Shown piece by piece: positions 1 to 11,331 of a DNA stretch of 64,000 bases. Source of the stretch: Rhizophagus clarus. Taxonomy: Eukaryota; Glomeromycota; Glomeromycetes; Glomerales; Glomeraceae. The stretch is taken from assembly GCA_015698045.1 (NCBI GenBank), contig BLAL01000079.1, positions 682,001 to 746,000 of the forward strand, given 5' to 3'. A program made the translations under genes and the position numbers. A model generated the notes under the pieces. The model did no database searches, was not told where the DNA came from, and worked only from the letters and a program-made list of their open reading frames with translations. The stretch's first letter is position 1. Every line of letters begins with the position of its first letter.

Positions 1-506
1 TTTGCTCAAAATAAATTCAATTTTTATCATTTAAAATGCATAATAAACTTGAATGTTAGGGCTACATTGTGATATCTTTCAAGATCATAATGCTTTTTAC
101 TTCTTGAGATAATTAGCTACAAATATTAATTTTTAAAGAAAAAATGCAGTATAAAATTTGTAAATTAAAAGTATATACATATTTCATTGGAAATTTCTCA
201 AATTTTATCAAGACTGTTGGAAAAATATAAATCAAAAAAAATTTTTTAACAATCTATAGTATTGAATATAAATAAATACATATTAATTCTAAATTCATTA
301 TAATGTGGTTTAACCCAAAAAAAATATATTATTATAAGCTTAAATATAAAAAAATTATTAAACTAAATTTCATTTTAATTTATCGTTAATAAAATCTACA
401 TGTTTTCAACTCTCAAATAAGCTATTTCACATATAATTTAGTGCGATCATCATGGTGTTATAGCCAATTATTTAATTCCAGTTTTTTTTGTTACACACTG
501 TATATA
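1..506. other. AT-rich DNA, no gene seen
   Basis: Very AT-rich with homopolymer runs. No open frame of useful length and no RNA gene recognised. Confidence 0.6.
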
Positions 507-663
507 TGGGGTCTTTGCAATAGAAAGGTACAAAACTCAAAAAAATTTTTAAATTTATTTTATATGCTAATTATATTTTTTATATTAAAATAAATGTAAA
601 TTTAATATTAATTAAATTTTTATTTTTTTTTGAGTTTCATACCTTTCTATTGCAAAGACCCCA
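507..663. mobile_element. Tc1/mariner-type (Stowaway-like) MITE
   Basis: A 157-bp fold-back element. It starts TGGGGTCTTTGCAATAGAAA and ends with the complement, TTTCTATTGCAAAGACCCCA; the arms continue inward about 40 bp, to the oligo-A/oligo-T blocks. TA stands directly outside both ends (505-506 and 664-665), the duplication made by Tc1/mariner transposases. No coding capacity. The superfamily call rests only on the TA duplication and the fold-back form. Confidence 0.75.
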
Positions 664-1381
664 TATTATTTGGATTCTTTTCTAATAATCCTTTTTTTTT
701 TTCTATTAATTTAAAAATTTATACCTTTATTCTTATTTAAAACTTTGTTTCTAATCTTATTTTCCAATTATGCTATTATTTTACTCATTTGCAACTTGTT
801 TAAGCTGCAACATAAATTTTTTCAATTTATTTGATTCTCTTACTATAATTTTATTTATTTATACTATGAAATTATAGATATTTTAAGTTCTGCTTTTCAC
901 ATATACTTATTTTTTTTTTAATTACTTTTTATTTTACTTTTCTTTTACCAGTTTACTTCTTCTTCTTACTTCCTTTAAATTATAAGATCAGTTTTGATTG
1001 GTTTAGATTTGTATGTTTTTCTGATTATTCTTAAATAGATTACATCACTTTTTTCCTATACAAAATGTCTAACAGTTTAAGATAGATTCTTCTAATAGAT
1101 TGATAATAATACGATTTGCTAGAATCTTTTTAATGATTAATTTTGAATTGCATATTTTAGATGATTAGAATATACAAATTCTATTTTAACTATTGTAGAT
1201 TTTTACTAGAATAGTTTCTTTTATTTATGAAATTTGTTTTCATTTAGTTGTTTTATTTTTTTTATATTATTTATTTTATTATATTATTATTAATAAAGTT
1301 TAGTGAAAAATTGTTTAATAATTCTGTACTAACTTTCATGACATCATTAGCTTCATTTTAAATATATATTCACTTTATACA
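664..1381. other. AT-rich DNA, no gene seen
   Basis: AT-rich and pyrimidine-rich on the plus strand. Nothing recognisable. Confidence 0.55.
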
Positions 1382-1393
1382 TGTAGCTGAAAC

Positions 1394-3176
1394 TAGGGCT
1401 CCGATCGGTTCGGTTCAGTTCAGTTTTTGCAAAAACTGATACCGAACCGAATTGATCAGTATCGGTATTGATGATTACCGAAATCGACTGGTATCGGTAT
1501 TGATGATTATCGAAACCGATCGATAATTACTGAAAACCGAACTGATTTACCGATATTAAAAACCATTTTTAGTAAAAAAAACATCGCAAAACTATTTTGG
1601 TATTTTTTTTACCAAATCAAATGATCTATAAAAACGTTTTGCAACGTTTTTTATTTAAAGTATCAAAAAATAAAGTTGCGAATTGTTTTTTTTATTAAAT
1701 TAACTAATAAAAAACGTTTCGCAACGTTTTTAATTAAAATGAAAAAAAAATGTTGCAAAACGTTTTTTTTTATTAAATTAACTCATAAAAACGTTTCGCA
1801 ACGTTTTTATTAAAGTGACAAAAAAAATGTTGCGAAACGTTTATTTTATTAAAATTAACTAACAAAAACGTTTCGCAACGTTTTCTATTAAAGCTACAAA
1901 AAAAAAATGTTGCGAAATATTTTTTTATTAAATTAACTGATAAAAAACGTTTCGCAACATTTTTTAACTAAAGCAACAAAAAAAACGTTGCGAAACGTTT
2001 TTTTTATTAAACTAACTGTTAAAAAACGTTTCGCAACGTTTTTTAATTAAAGCAACAAAAAAAAATGTTGCGAAATGTTTTTTTTATTAAAATTAGCTCA
2101 TAAAAACATTTCATAACGTTTTTATTATAGAGACAAAAAAAAACGTAGCAAAACATTTTTTTTTATTAAGTTAACTGATAAAAAACATTTCGCAACGTTT
2201 TTTAACTAAAGCAACAAAAAAAAAATGTAGCGAAACGTTTTTTTTTATTAAACTAACTGTTAAAAAACGTTTCGCAACGTTTTTTAATTAAAGCAACAAA
2301 AAAAAACGTTCGAAACGTTTTTTTTTATTAAAATTAACTCATAAAAACGTTTCACAACATTTTTATTAAAGTGACAAAAAAAAATGTTGTGAAATGTTTT
2401 TTTTATTAAAATTAGCTCATAAAAACGTTTCGCAACGTTTTTATTATAGAGACAAAAAAAAACGTAGCGAAACATTTTTTTATTAAATTAACTGATAAAA
2501 AACGTTTCGCAACATTTTTAACTAAAGCAACAAAAAAAACGTAGCGAAATGTTTTTTTTATTAAACTAATTGTTAAAAAACGTTTTGCAACATTTTTTAA
2601 TTAAAGCAACAAAAAAAAACGTTGCGAAATGTTTTTTTTATTAAAATTAGCTAATAAAAATGTTGTGCAACGTTTTTATTAAAGTGACAAAAAAAAACGT
2701 TGCGAAACGTTTTTTTTATTAAAATTAACTCATAAAAACGTTTTGCAACGTTTTTATTAAAGTGACAAAAAAAACGTTGCGAAACGTTTTTTTTTATCCA
2801 ATTAACGTTTTGCAACGTTGTTTGTTAAAATGACAAGAAAAAAGTTGCGAATATTTATTTTTTATTAGATTAACGAATAAAAACGTTTTGCAACATTTCT
2901 TAATTAAAGTGACAAAGCACCGCTGCGAAACGGTTTGTTTTATCAAAATAACTAATAAAAAACATTTCACAACGTTTTTTTATTATATTATTTAGTTAAA
3001 TCGATTTGGTAATTCAGTTCGGTAAATCGCAAAACCAGTACCAAAACCGCAGTTACCGAAACCGATCGGTAAATTTACTGAAAGTTTCAGTTCAGTAAAC
3101 TGTAAAAACTGAAACCGCTCTGATACCGAAACTGATCGGTACAGTTCAGTAATTACCGAAACTGATCGGAGCCCTA
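1394..3176. mobile_element. hAT-like non-autonomous element with palindromic satellite core
   Basis: Starts TAGGGCTCCGATCGGTTCGG and ends with the imperfect complement CCGAAACTGATCGGAGCCCTA. It is flanked by 8-bp copies GCTGAAAC (1386-1393) and GCCGAAAC (3177-3184), one mismatch, as expected for hAT transposition. Subterminal zones repeat 'GGTATCGGT' and 'CCGAAACTGATCGG' words in inverted orientation. The core (about 1600-2960) is an array of roughly 75-80 bp units alternating AACGTTTCGCAACGTT and AACGTTGCGAAACGTT. No coding capacity. Related to the elements at 11681-12087 and 44186-45183. Confidence 0.82.
1600..2960. repeat. Palindromic AACGTTKCGMAACGTT satellite array
   Basis: More than twenty copies of a near-palindromic 16-20 bp word (AACGTTTCGCAACGTT or its complement), separated by A-runs, T-runs and short spacers such as TTAAATTAACTGATAA. 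Adjacent words are in opposite orientation, so each pair could fold into a long hairpin. Open frames here are artefacts of the repeat. Confidence 0.85.
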
Positions 3177-3664
3177 GCCGAAACCTCTCAGAGGTGTGTC
3201 TGAAACTGAAACTCCAAAACTCTAGTTCGAAACCTTAGCCGAAATCCAAAACTCTGTCCAAAATCTGAAACCCATTTATAGTAATAATTATTATAATTTT
3301 GGCTAACATTAAAGAAATTTACTTTTATATAATCAAAAATTTGTCTTTTTAGAATTGTGTGATGTTACCCGAATTATATTTTGGTTAGAATTATAAAATT
3401 TAACTAAACTTAACCAAATTAGATGAAGTCTAAAACTAGTCTGAAACTCTAATACTTCAATTTGAAACTATCTGAAAATCTGAAACTGAAACTTATCCGA
3501 AACTAAGGGGGTTTCAACTACAAGTATAATTCATTTTATATAACCATTATTTCCTTATATAAGAGACATTAAAGTAGAGTAGAATTATATGATATAAAAT
3601 TATTATAATTTGATAAATTTTTTATAAACTAAAATTATTGTGAACTTGAAAATCATAAAATTAG

Positions 3665-3878
3665 TATATTTTGGCCTATTTTGCAAGTTTACTTAAGAAA
3701 AAAAGTGGATTTTTGAACATTTGTTTTTGACTTTATATATAAGCAAATGATTTTGCCAATTATATCCAAAAAAGGATAAATCAATTTTTACAAAATTGAA
3801 AAAGTTGAATAAATCAAAAATGGTATTCTAAACATTATTATGTACTTTAAATAAACTTGCAAAATAAGCCAAAATGCA
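3665..3878. repeat. Inverted-repeat (MITE-like) element
   Basis: TATATTTTGGCCTATTTTGC at the left and GCAAAATAAGCCAAAATGCA at the right are imperfect complements, followed by matching AAGTTTA/TAAACTT. Length 214 bp. An approximate direct repeat (TTAG) lies at both edges but is too short to call a target duplication. Non-coding. Confidence 0.55.
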
Positions 3879-5252
3879 TTTAGTATATATTTATTTGAAA
3901 GTTATATATATAATAAAAAGTTTTATTAAAAAAAATTCTTTTTTTTTAAAGTTACGTGATTCTACCCTGCTTTTAATAGTCCTCTTTATATAGTACTACT
4001 AGAACCCCAGATAATTATAATTGAGATTATATCTGACTATGGTTTATAATATTTTATTAATCTAATATTATAAAACATCATAGAAAAAACTGTAGCTTTT
4101 AAAAGAAAAAATCTTTTAACATTGAAATATTTTAGATTTATTGATCAGAACTGTAATTAAATCTATGTAATATGGTAAAATTTTGGGAATTTTTATACAC
4201 TTTTTCACTTTTGATATACATAGAAATATACAAAAAAAATAAAAATTATTATTAATAAATATTACTTTATAGATTACAAAATTATAGATAATAAAATAGC
4301 AAATATTTTTACAAAGTTTTATGCTTATAGCTTTTAAAGTACATTTGGAATAATAAAGGCAAATTTTTACTATAGTAGATATGACTTTTGTTATAATTGT
4401 CTGGGATCCTGTACTACCAGGAAAACAGAAACCGTTGAGAGTCTGAACTCTGAAGCAAAATATTTATTTTATTGTATTATTTAGCATATAGCAACTTTAT
4501 TTTTATTTTTGTTTACTAATGTAGCACAAAATTTAAGTGACGTAACGTGTGCGGACAAACGGATATCGCCATGTGACCTTAATTAATCATAAACATACCT
4601 ATATAGTCCTTTGCTTCGCTCCGGACAATAAAATTTATAATTTTGCCCAAATTACAAGTAATTTTAGTCGGTGCTAAATAAATTAATTTCTATATATAAA
4701 TCATATGATTCTAACCCCGTAGCAATCTTCGTGATACTAATAGCTTCATTTTAAAGGTTGATTACTAAACAGCTTAGGTAATCGTCATTGTTTTTTGTCA
4801 ATAACCACCTTACATTAATGGTGCTTAGCAAAGTAACAGTTGACATACTCAACGATTATGTACGATAAAGTATGTTATGTAAGCGGTTTATAACGCAGAT
4901 TAGGTTCGATATAGTGGAAGAATCATGATTCATTTTTTATCCGTTTCGGGATGCCAATCACTTTGATTATCATAAATTAATGACTGAAATTTCCGAAAAA
5001 GGATAATCCGACATCAACGCCTTTTTATCTGACTTCGTAGGATTTATCTAGTATTTTATTATCCGGTGCATATACATACTTCACACCACTATAAACGCTA
5101 AAAGCCAGCCTATTAATTAGGCGAAACTTTATTAATATTTATTATTAAGCAATTTCGGATAGATGCAAATTATTAAACTATTACTATTACGAAGTTAAAT
5201 CAAAAGAAAGCTTTAAAACAGCAGAAATAGTAGAGCGAACAAGAAGCTAATA
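3879..5252. other. Intergenic, no gene recognised
   Basis: AT-rich to about 4400, then more GC-balanced. The 4500-5250 segment has unbiased composition and could hold old coding or regulatory DNA, but no consistent frame or splice pattern was found. Confidence 0.45.
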
Positions 5253-6368
5253 TCAGAGCCGGAAGAAGAGCCAAACAAGAACTAACCCAAGTCCAGGGAG
5301 CGCTTTCATATAAACACAGATGTATAATAATTCATTGCAAATTAGCGACTCTTCTTTTTTAGGCGTGTGATGACAATCAGGAATATCAAATTCTTCAGTT
5401 TTTTTCGGTATATTTTTCCATCTCTTCAGATTATCAGATGAGGTTGTTGTTGTATGATTTATTGTTTTCATTGTATTCAAAATTTCGAGCTACAGAAAAA
5501 CAAGATAAATCAATTAACTTTAAAGAAGTTAAAGGTAAGATAATCAGATGAAACACACCTTAGCGTGTTGAAGGTCGGCCGATGATTATCTAACAGCTGG
5601 TGTTGCTGAGGTAACAATTTCCTCAATTTCCGAGGTACGATCTGCTAATACCCGCTCAGATTTGTATTGCAAGATTTCTTTTTTTTCAGCAAAAATCTGG
5701 ATCTCGCGCTAATAATAAATTAAGAAAAAAAATGTAAACATCATACCACGATATAAGATCAAAAACTACTTTATTAACTCGATCCTCGATCGCAAGAGTT
5801 GCTAAGTTTGAGCAATGATTATTCCATAACGTTAAATTTGTGGGATCTTTATCGCAATTCTAATGAATAATATATATATAAAAAAGAGATTAACTACGGA
5901 ATCTTATCACAATTTTAGTGAAGATAATAGTGATTGCCTATCCACACATGATATGGTGCAACCTATGAGATCCACCACCATAACACACTCCCACTTCAGG
6001 CAAGAAACATGTTGCCCTGTGCGATAAAATCGCTCAGTTAACAACTGCAGGGCGTGGTAAGGCATAAAGAACGCGTTAATAACGGATAATGCTTTCTCTG
6101 GGGCAGCCGCTTTAGAATAACCACAGCTTGTACCCGTAAATGCTGAAGAAGGACCTCGAGTTCAAGACCTAGTGTTCTGTGTGGGAATTGATTGATGTAA
6201 TACATGTCCCAGTCACTTATACTGCCCCATAAGATTGATTGGTTACGGTTCCAGTAATCTGAAAGACAGTAATGAGGAGGTTAAAGTTACTCCCAATAAT
6301 AATGATGAAAATCAGAGCTTACCTGGATAATACAAATCTGCAAGAAGTTTATCGTCGATAAAAGTCAT
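5253..6368 (-). CDS. Multi-exon gene of unknown function (possibly decayed)
   Basis: Not recognised. Reading the minus strand, ATG at 6368 opens exon 1 (6368-6323), followed by a 64-nt intron (GTAAGC...TTTCAG) and exon 2 from 6258, whose frame continues DYWNRNQSILWGSISDWDMY. Exon 3 (5859-5740, ends SWYD before GTTTAC) and exon 4 (5708-5559, REIQIFAEKKEIL...) join in phase. Exon 5 (5489-5253) follows a GTGTGT...TGTAG intron. Exon 4 carries an in-frame TAA at 5588-5586, so either the protein ends ...TSATPAVR there or this is a nonsense mutation. In exon 2 the initial frame closes near 6028 while another frame stays open further on, so an intron was missed or there is a frameshift. Codon use and splice sites support a real or recently real gene; status unresolved. 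Confidence 0.5.
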
Positions 6369-6712
6369 TTTCAATTGTTTCGTGAGCTTAGTTTCCAAGC
6401 GTAGAACGCGTAGAATACTTAGGTATCGGTCATGAATTATGATAATCTAAGCCATTAACTGATTCACATTCATGATCACATGGTTCGGAACCTTATAGAT
6501 TTTGAAAAATAAGTCATCGGAATTATATGGTTTGCATTTATATGATATGTTATTGAAAATAAAGTTTCTCTTCTGGTTTTTAATTATGTATATGTTTTTT
6601 TTGTCTCAATATCTTAAATATTTCCTAAGTCACATTAGTCATACAGATTAGAGCACGGCTTATTTTATTATTAGTTTGTGTCCGGCCCCAAAAAGAAGAG
6701 CAAATCATGCAT

Positions 6713-7003
6713 AGACTCAGCAGGTAATTCCGCCATCAACCTCATTTACAAGCATCTGTGTGGCAGATCATTCCGCTACGCTTGTGAGGGCTAGGTCTAT
6801 GTTAAGAACAGGTCATTCCGTTCCTGATTTAACAACTTCCATGGCGCGGACGGTAACTCAGACAAAATCGTTCACAGACTCGGCAGGTAATTCCGCCATC
6901 AACCTCATTTACAAGTATTTATGAAGCAGGTCATTCCGCTACACTTGTGAGGGCTAGGCCAGTGTTAAGAGCAGGTCATTCCGCTCCCGATTTTAGCTGA
7001 GCA
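6713..7003. repeat. Two-unit repeat with six AGGTMATTCC-loop hairpins
   Basis: Two direct copies 163 bp apart (from 6713 and 6876). Each holds three copies of a ten-base word AGGT(C/A)ATTCC (one is AGATCATTCC) flanked by short complementary arms: loops at 6722, 6765, 6810, then 6885, 6928, 6973. Spacing is 43 and 45 bases in both units. Arms differ between units but mostly still pair (GAAC/GTTC versus GAGC/GCTC; outer ACAAGC/GCTTGT versus ACAAGT/ACTTGT). No shared long open frame. It lies about 310 bp upstream of the gene at 7315. Could be a structured RNA, a SINE-like repeat or a binding-site array; strand not determined. Confidence 0.65.
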
Positions 7004-7314
7004 CCAGAAGCAATAAGATAGTAAAGATACGGAAGAATGTAAAAATCTATGCCATGTGAATATACGAGATCGCGTTTCAAGCAAAAATCACGTGATAAAT
7101 CGATCTTTGATAGGTTTGGACGGTCGTACAATATCAAGAACGCGTATGACGTCTTGGATAAAATTAGGTAAACCTTGATAGATTGATAAATACTTTTCCG
7201 TACAACTAAGAATCAAGAACGCGTATGAGGCTCGATCAAATCACCGTTTAGCAGTTAGCACTATACTTTTAAAATTAATCACAGAAATAATTCACCCTTT
7301 ACTATCAACAGAAA

Positions 7315-9150
7315 ATGCCACAACCTTCATATCCTCCGGAGTTGGCAGGTTGGTGCCTTCCTTTCAATGAAAATCTTCCTAAAGAAATCGCAACTCATTT
7401 TGTTGATCTTCCAGTAAAACGGTACGATGAGATACCTGAGTTTTTGTACTCCGTACCGGGTCTTCTTAATAAACCAAACGACGCATTCATGGCTTACACC
7501 ACAAGTCTTAAATTAATATCAGAACAAGCAATCACGCCAATCGGAGTTTGTAATTACTGCCAAGATTTGAGCAAGTTTGTAAAGGGCCCCAACCGAAAAA
7601 ATAATTTTCTCGAAAATGTTGAAAAAGCTCGAAGATATCTCCAGAAAGAAGGCTTTGCTGGAAGAGTAGAAAGTGATGTGTTGGAAGTTTTTGAGGAAGT
7701 ACGTGAAAATGTTGCATCGGAACTGAGAGAGTTAGTTCAAAAACCCACTACGCCTTTTCCACCGAAAAAACGTGCGCGTGATACACAAGAAAGAGAACTT
7801 GATGTTACGAATGAATATTTGATGAATTCAGTGACCGATGCTTCCGATATTTTCGGAAAAGTAACTTTTCCGTCGTACTATAGCAAACTTAAAACTATCT
7901 GGAAAGCTCGAGATTCTGAGTCAAATTTTTACGTAATCGATTTAGGAGATGAAGACACATGGAAACAGGTATATAGTGTTTTGGATGAGGGTGAATTGGA
8001 TTCGTTATATGAAAGGTTAACATTGGAAGATGAAGAAAAGTTCATAAGTGAAAAGACGCATGAATATTTAGCGTTTTTTGATGATATTGTACCCGCTCAA
8101 TCGAAGGGAGACGAAGCAGTTGATAGTTATCTTGTGGATGATGATGATAACGAAACTACAGAAAAAAACAGTGAAGTGGAGAAAATAGTACATCAATTGG
8201 GCAGTGTATCCGAAAAATATCATTATTTATCCAACTTCTTTCCTATGCCGGCGGACTATTATCAACTAAAAATGCCTGATTTATTTATTGTCAAGAGTAT
8301 CTCCAACCATTTTGACATCATCACAAAAATGAATGGTGCCATGAATAAAACTCCTGAGGGGACATGTATTAGCATACATTTTTTTTATCACTTTTTGTTT
8401 TATTGACTCGTCGCAGTATTTTTCATGCGAAAGAGACATATCTACAAAGATAGATATTCAAGATAATGGTTATAAAGCCGATGGTGTATTAGAGCTTTTC
8501 GAACGACCCAAGCAAATTCCATTGTTTTTGCTTGAAGTGTCGGAAGGGCCTAATAATCCGGATCCAGACAAGATCAGTGAAGATAGGCGTAAATTATTGA
8601 ATGAGGGTGTCTTTGGCCTTAATAAACTTATGTTGAGTACCGAGTTACCAAAATGGAAAGTGTGCGAAACATTGAGGATTTTCTTGGCCCAAGCATTTGG
8701 TAATTTTTTTTTTCAATAATTTTGAACCTGCGGTGCTTTTGATCTAATATATTCTTGTTTTTGTTTGTAGCTGATAAAATTGAGATTGGTCAGTTAATAT
8801 TTATTGGTCCTGGTTTATACCTTTTTGCGCCATATACAATCCCAGTTCTTACTATTCCAACTTCTGATATCGATCTAAATCATGTACCTAGACTCATTAG
8901 AGCACTTTTATGTTTACGATACAATCTTGTTGAAAAGATTGAAAGGTTTATAGAGTTTAGAAAGGAAGGACAAGAAAACATAACGAAGTCCAAACCCAAG
9001 TATGCAACCGGATTCACACCAGGACGGCGAAAAGCTGTGACATTTGCAGAATTTTTGCCAAAAATATCGAGAGGAGAAGGAAAGAAAGTGAATGGTAGGG
9101 GGAGAGGTCGCGGTAGGGGTCGTGGTAGGGCAATACAGGATTCTGCATGA
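7315..9150 (+). CDS. Unknown protein, acidic with GRGRGR C-terminal tail (three exons)
   Basis: Not recognised as a named family; it looks like a lineage-specific fungal protein. Exon 1 (7315 to about 8365) encodes about 350 residues with a basic patch KKRARD at 151-156 (possible nuclear signal) and acidic stretches around DDDDNE. Exon 2 (about 8417-8699) reads ERDISTKIDIQDNGYKADGV then LLEVSEGPNNPDPDKISEDR. Exon 3 (8771-9150) ends in a GRGRGRGRGR tail typical of RNA- or DNA-binding proteins. The second intron (8700-8770, GTAATT...TTTGTAG) joins in frame. For the first, the obvious GTATTA donor at 8366 and CAG acceptor at 8416 do not keep frame, so another site is used or a frameshift exists. 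ATG 7315 is the first in-frame start. Near-balanced codon use sets it apart from surrounding repeats. Confidence 0.72.
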
Positions 9151-10289
9151 GTTTATTGTTTCTATTTCTTGTATTAAAATATTGCATTTATCCTGTTATG
9201 TCATAATATAATTATGGATTCGAATTTTGTCGGTTAAACCTCTTTCAAGTGATATTCCATATACTGACAGTATAATAATATTCGGAAAATTATTGTGCAA
9301 CAGGAAATTCATGCACTAAAGCTTATATAATATGATTCTTAATTTCGCGAAGTTAACAAATTTCGACAAATATTCCATTTCCTATATCTGTTGTTGAAAG
9401 CTTTATTAGCGAGGAGATTAGCCAATTCCCGCTCAAATATCCCAAGATAATAATATTTAGATCTATTACAAAAAATCAGCAGAATATAAAAATGAATCCT
9501 TCTTACTTTTATATTTCATAATATTCCGCTCAGCCTCAAAAGAAACTTGCTCTTTGATATGTGGCATGATCAAAAATCAAGTGATATGTGCCATCCCGAT
9601 TTTCTTATAAAAATCATACCTTTTATCACATGTTGATCATTTGCCGATTATAATATACGTTAAACTTTGAAGCCTCCTCTTAAACACAAATGTTCTAAAA
9701 ATTATATTTAATTGTTTAATCCAATAATTAGAGCTATCAATAATTAAATATAAAAGTATTGTAATAAAATAAAATGTGGATCCAAAGTTATTTTTAGCCC
9801 AAAATTTTCAATAATTCATATACAGTATATAATGAAAAAAGCCAGAATTAAAAAGTTGGCTATGATGATTACATCAATTTGCATGTAAAATAGCTTGTTA
9901 TTTGAAAGCTGAAGATTTCAAGATTTTTATAAATAACAAATTAATATAGAATTTGGTTTAAATATTTTTTATAACTGGCTCATAATATCATTTTGTAGTT
10001 TTCACATGATTCAAATTAATAATTTTCAAGATATTTTTTATTTTATTACTGTAAATTGTTTCAACCTGCTAAAATTTTTTTTTTAATCTACTTCTTTACA
10101 TTGATCTTAATAATATTTGAGAAACTTTTAGTCAGGTTTATTTGGATTTATACTTGTTTTTTTTGTAAATTTCACATTGTATTTTTTAATTAGAAATTAA
10201 ATATTTGTAGTTATTTTTTTCAAAAAAGAATAAAGATCCAAATTTTGTAAATTTTTTTAAGTGAAACATTTATTATCTTATAATCAGGG
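9151..10289. other. Intergenic, no gene seen
   Basis: Downstream of the three-exon gene, becoming AT-rich after about 9700. No open frame or RNA gene supported. Confidence 0.5.
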
Positions 10290-11090
10290 TTGTGGTAGTA
10301 CACTTGTATAGGCAAAATTCTAGTACAAGTACAGTATTCAGAAATTTCGTATTACAGAATTACGTAATTCCGTAATTCCGTAATTATTAAGTAATTTATT
10401 AGGAAAGATCCGAATTCCGTATTTAATTTCGTATTACGAAAATATTTGGCCAGAATTAACCTAAGTAAACCATAACTCTGCAACTAGTTATCCGATTTTG
10501 ATGATCTTACCGTCATTCGATTCGTCTCATCGAGACGAATCTAATGATAATAAGAACGTAAAACTCCAATCACTAGATCGTGCTCCGACACCAATAATCA
10601 CTAAATATTTGCAGTGAGATAACTTCGTCAATATCGATGCTAGAATGCTGCAATACACATCAATAGATTCGTCATGATGAAACGAATTGAATGATAACAA
10701 GAACGTAAAAATCCAATCACTAGATCATGCTCTGACACCAATAATCACTAAATATTTGCAGTGAGATAACTTTGTCAATATCGATGCTAGAGTGTTGCAA
10801 TACATATCATTAGATTCGTCTTGATGAGACGAATCGAATGAAAGTAAGATCATTAAAATCGGATCACTGGATCCGGAAATATTCATACTTCCGTACTGTT
10901 ACATAAATTTTAGAATTTTGGAGTGTATAATTACGGATTTACGTAATTAATTACAGATTTACGTAATTTAGTAATTTCGGATTTCGGATTTGCCAATTGA
11001 ATTTCGGAAACAACTATAGTACAACTTGTACTTAGTACAAAGGTACTTGTACATATCAAAGTGATAGTACACTGTATAGATTAGATTTAA
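10290..11090. repeat. Compound repeat block around a tandem core
   Basis: Outer zones repeat 'AGTACAAGTAC / GTACTTGTAC' words. Next inward are 'TTACGTAATTCCGTAATT' words on the left (10350-10440) and 'GATTTACGTAATT' on the right (10925-11000). The centre is the 147-bp tandem repeat annotated separately. The layered arrangement suggests a composite element, but termini and target duplication could not be fixed. No coding sequence. Confidence 0.5.
10519..10835. repeat. 147-bp tandem repeat with hairpin boundaries
   Basis: Units start at 10519 and 10666, with a partial third at 10813, exactly 147 bp apart. Each starts with a hairpin: arms GATTCGTCTC/GAGACGAATC at 10519-10541, GATTCGTC...GACGAATC-like at 10813, and a damaged version at 10666. 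Unit bodies share 'CCAATCACTAGATC' and 'ACACCAATAATCACTAAATA'. Non-coding. Confidence 0.75.
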
Positions 11091-11331
11091 TACAAATGAG
11101 TACAGATTTGTACATAATTTTGATAATTTTTTTTATTTAAAGGAATGCAAAAAATAAAATTTTTTAAAAAAATATTTTAATTTTTTTTAAATAATTATCA
11201 TATACTTGCTTTATAATAATAGTAAGCTTAAAAAATAAAAAAAATACAGTATGTTAAGAAAATAGTTGCACAATATAATATAAAATTGATTAAATAAAAA
11301 ATAGTAGGATAATGCATTTATTTATAAAATA

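Larger units (their letters stand above)
1382..3522. mobile_element. Outer inverted-repeat element, interrupted by a hAT-like MITE
   Basis: Left end TGTAGCTGAAAC (1382-1393) is complementary to right end GTTTCAACTACA (3511-3522), with one mismatch. The interior right of the insertion (3177-3510) is built of diverged 'CCGAAAC/CTGAAACT' words. The element is split after 12 bp by the hAT-like MITE at 1394-3176. No clear target duplication outside the ends. Non-coding. The pairing of the ends is visible; calling it a transposon is inference. Confidence 0.5.

Noticed and set aside
2284..2475. 63-codon open frame on the minus strand
   Set aside because: Lies wholly in the AACGTT satellite; the peptide is just the repeat unit translated.
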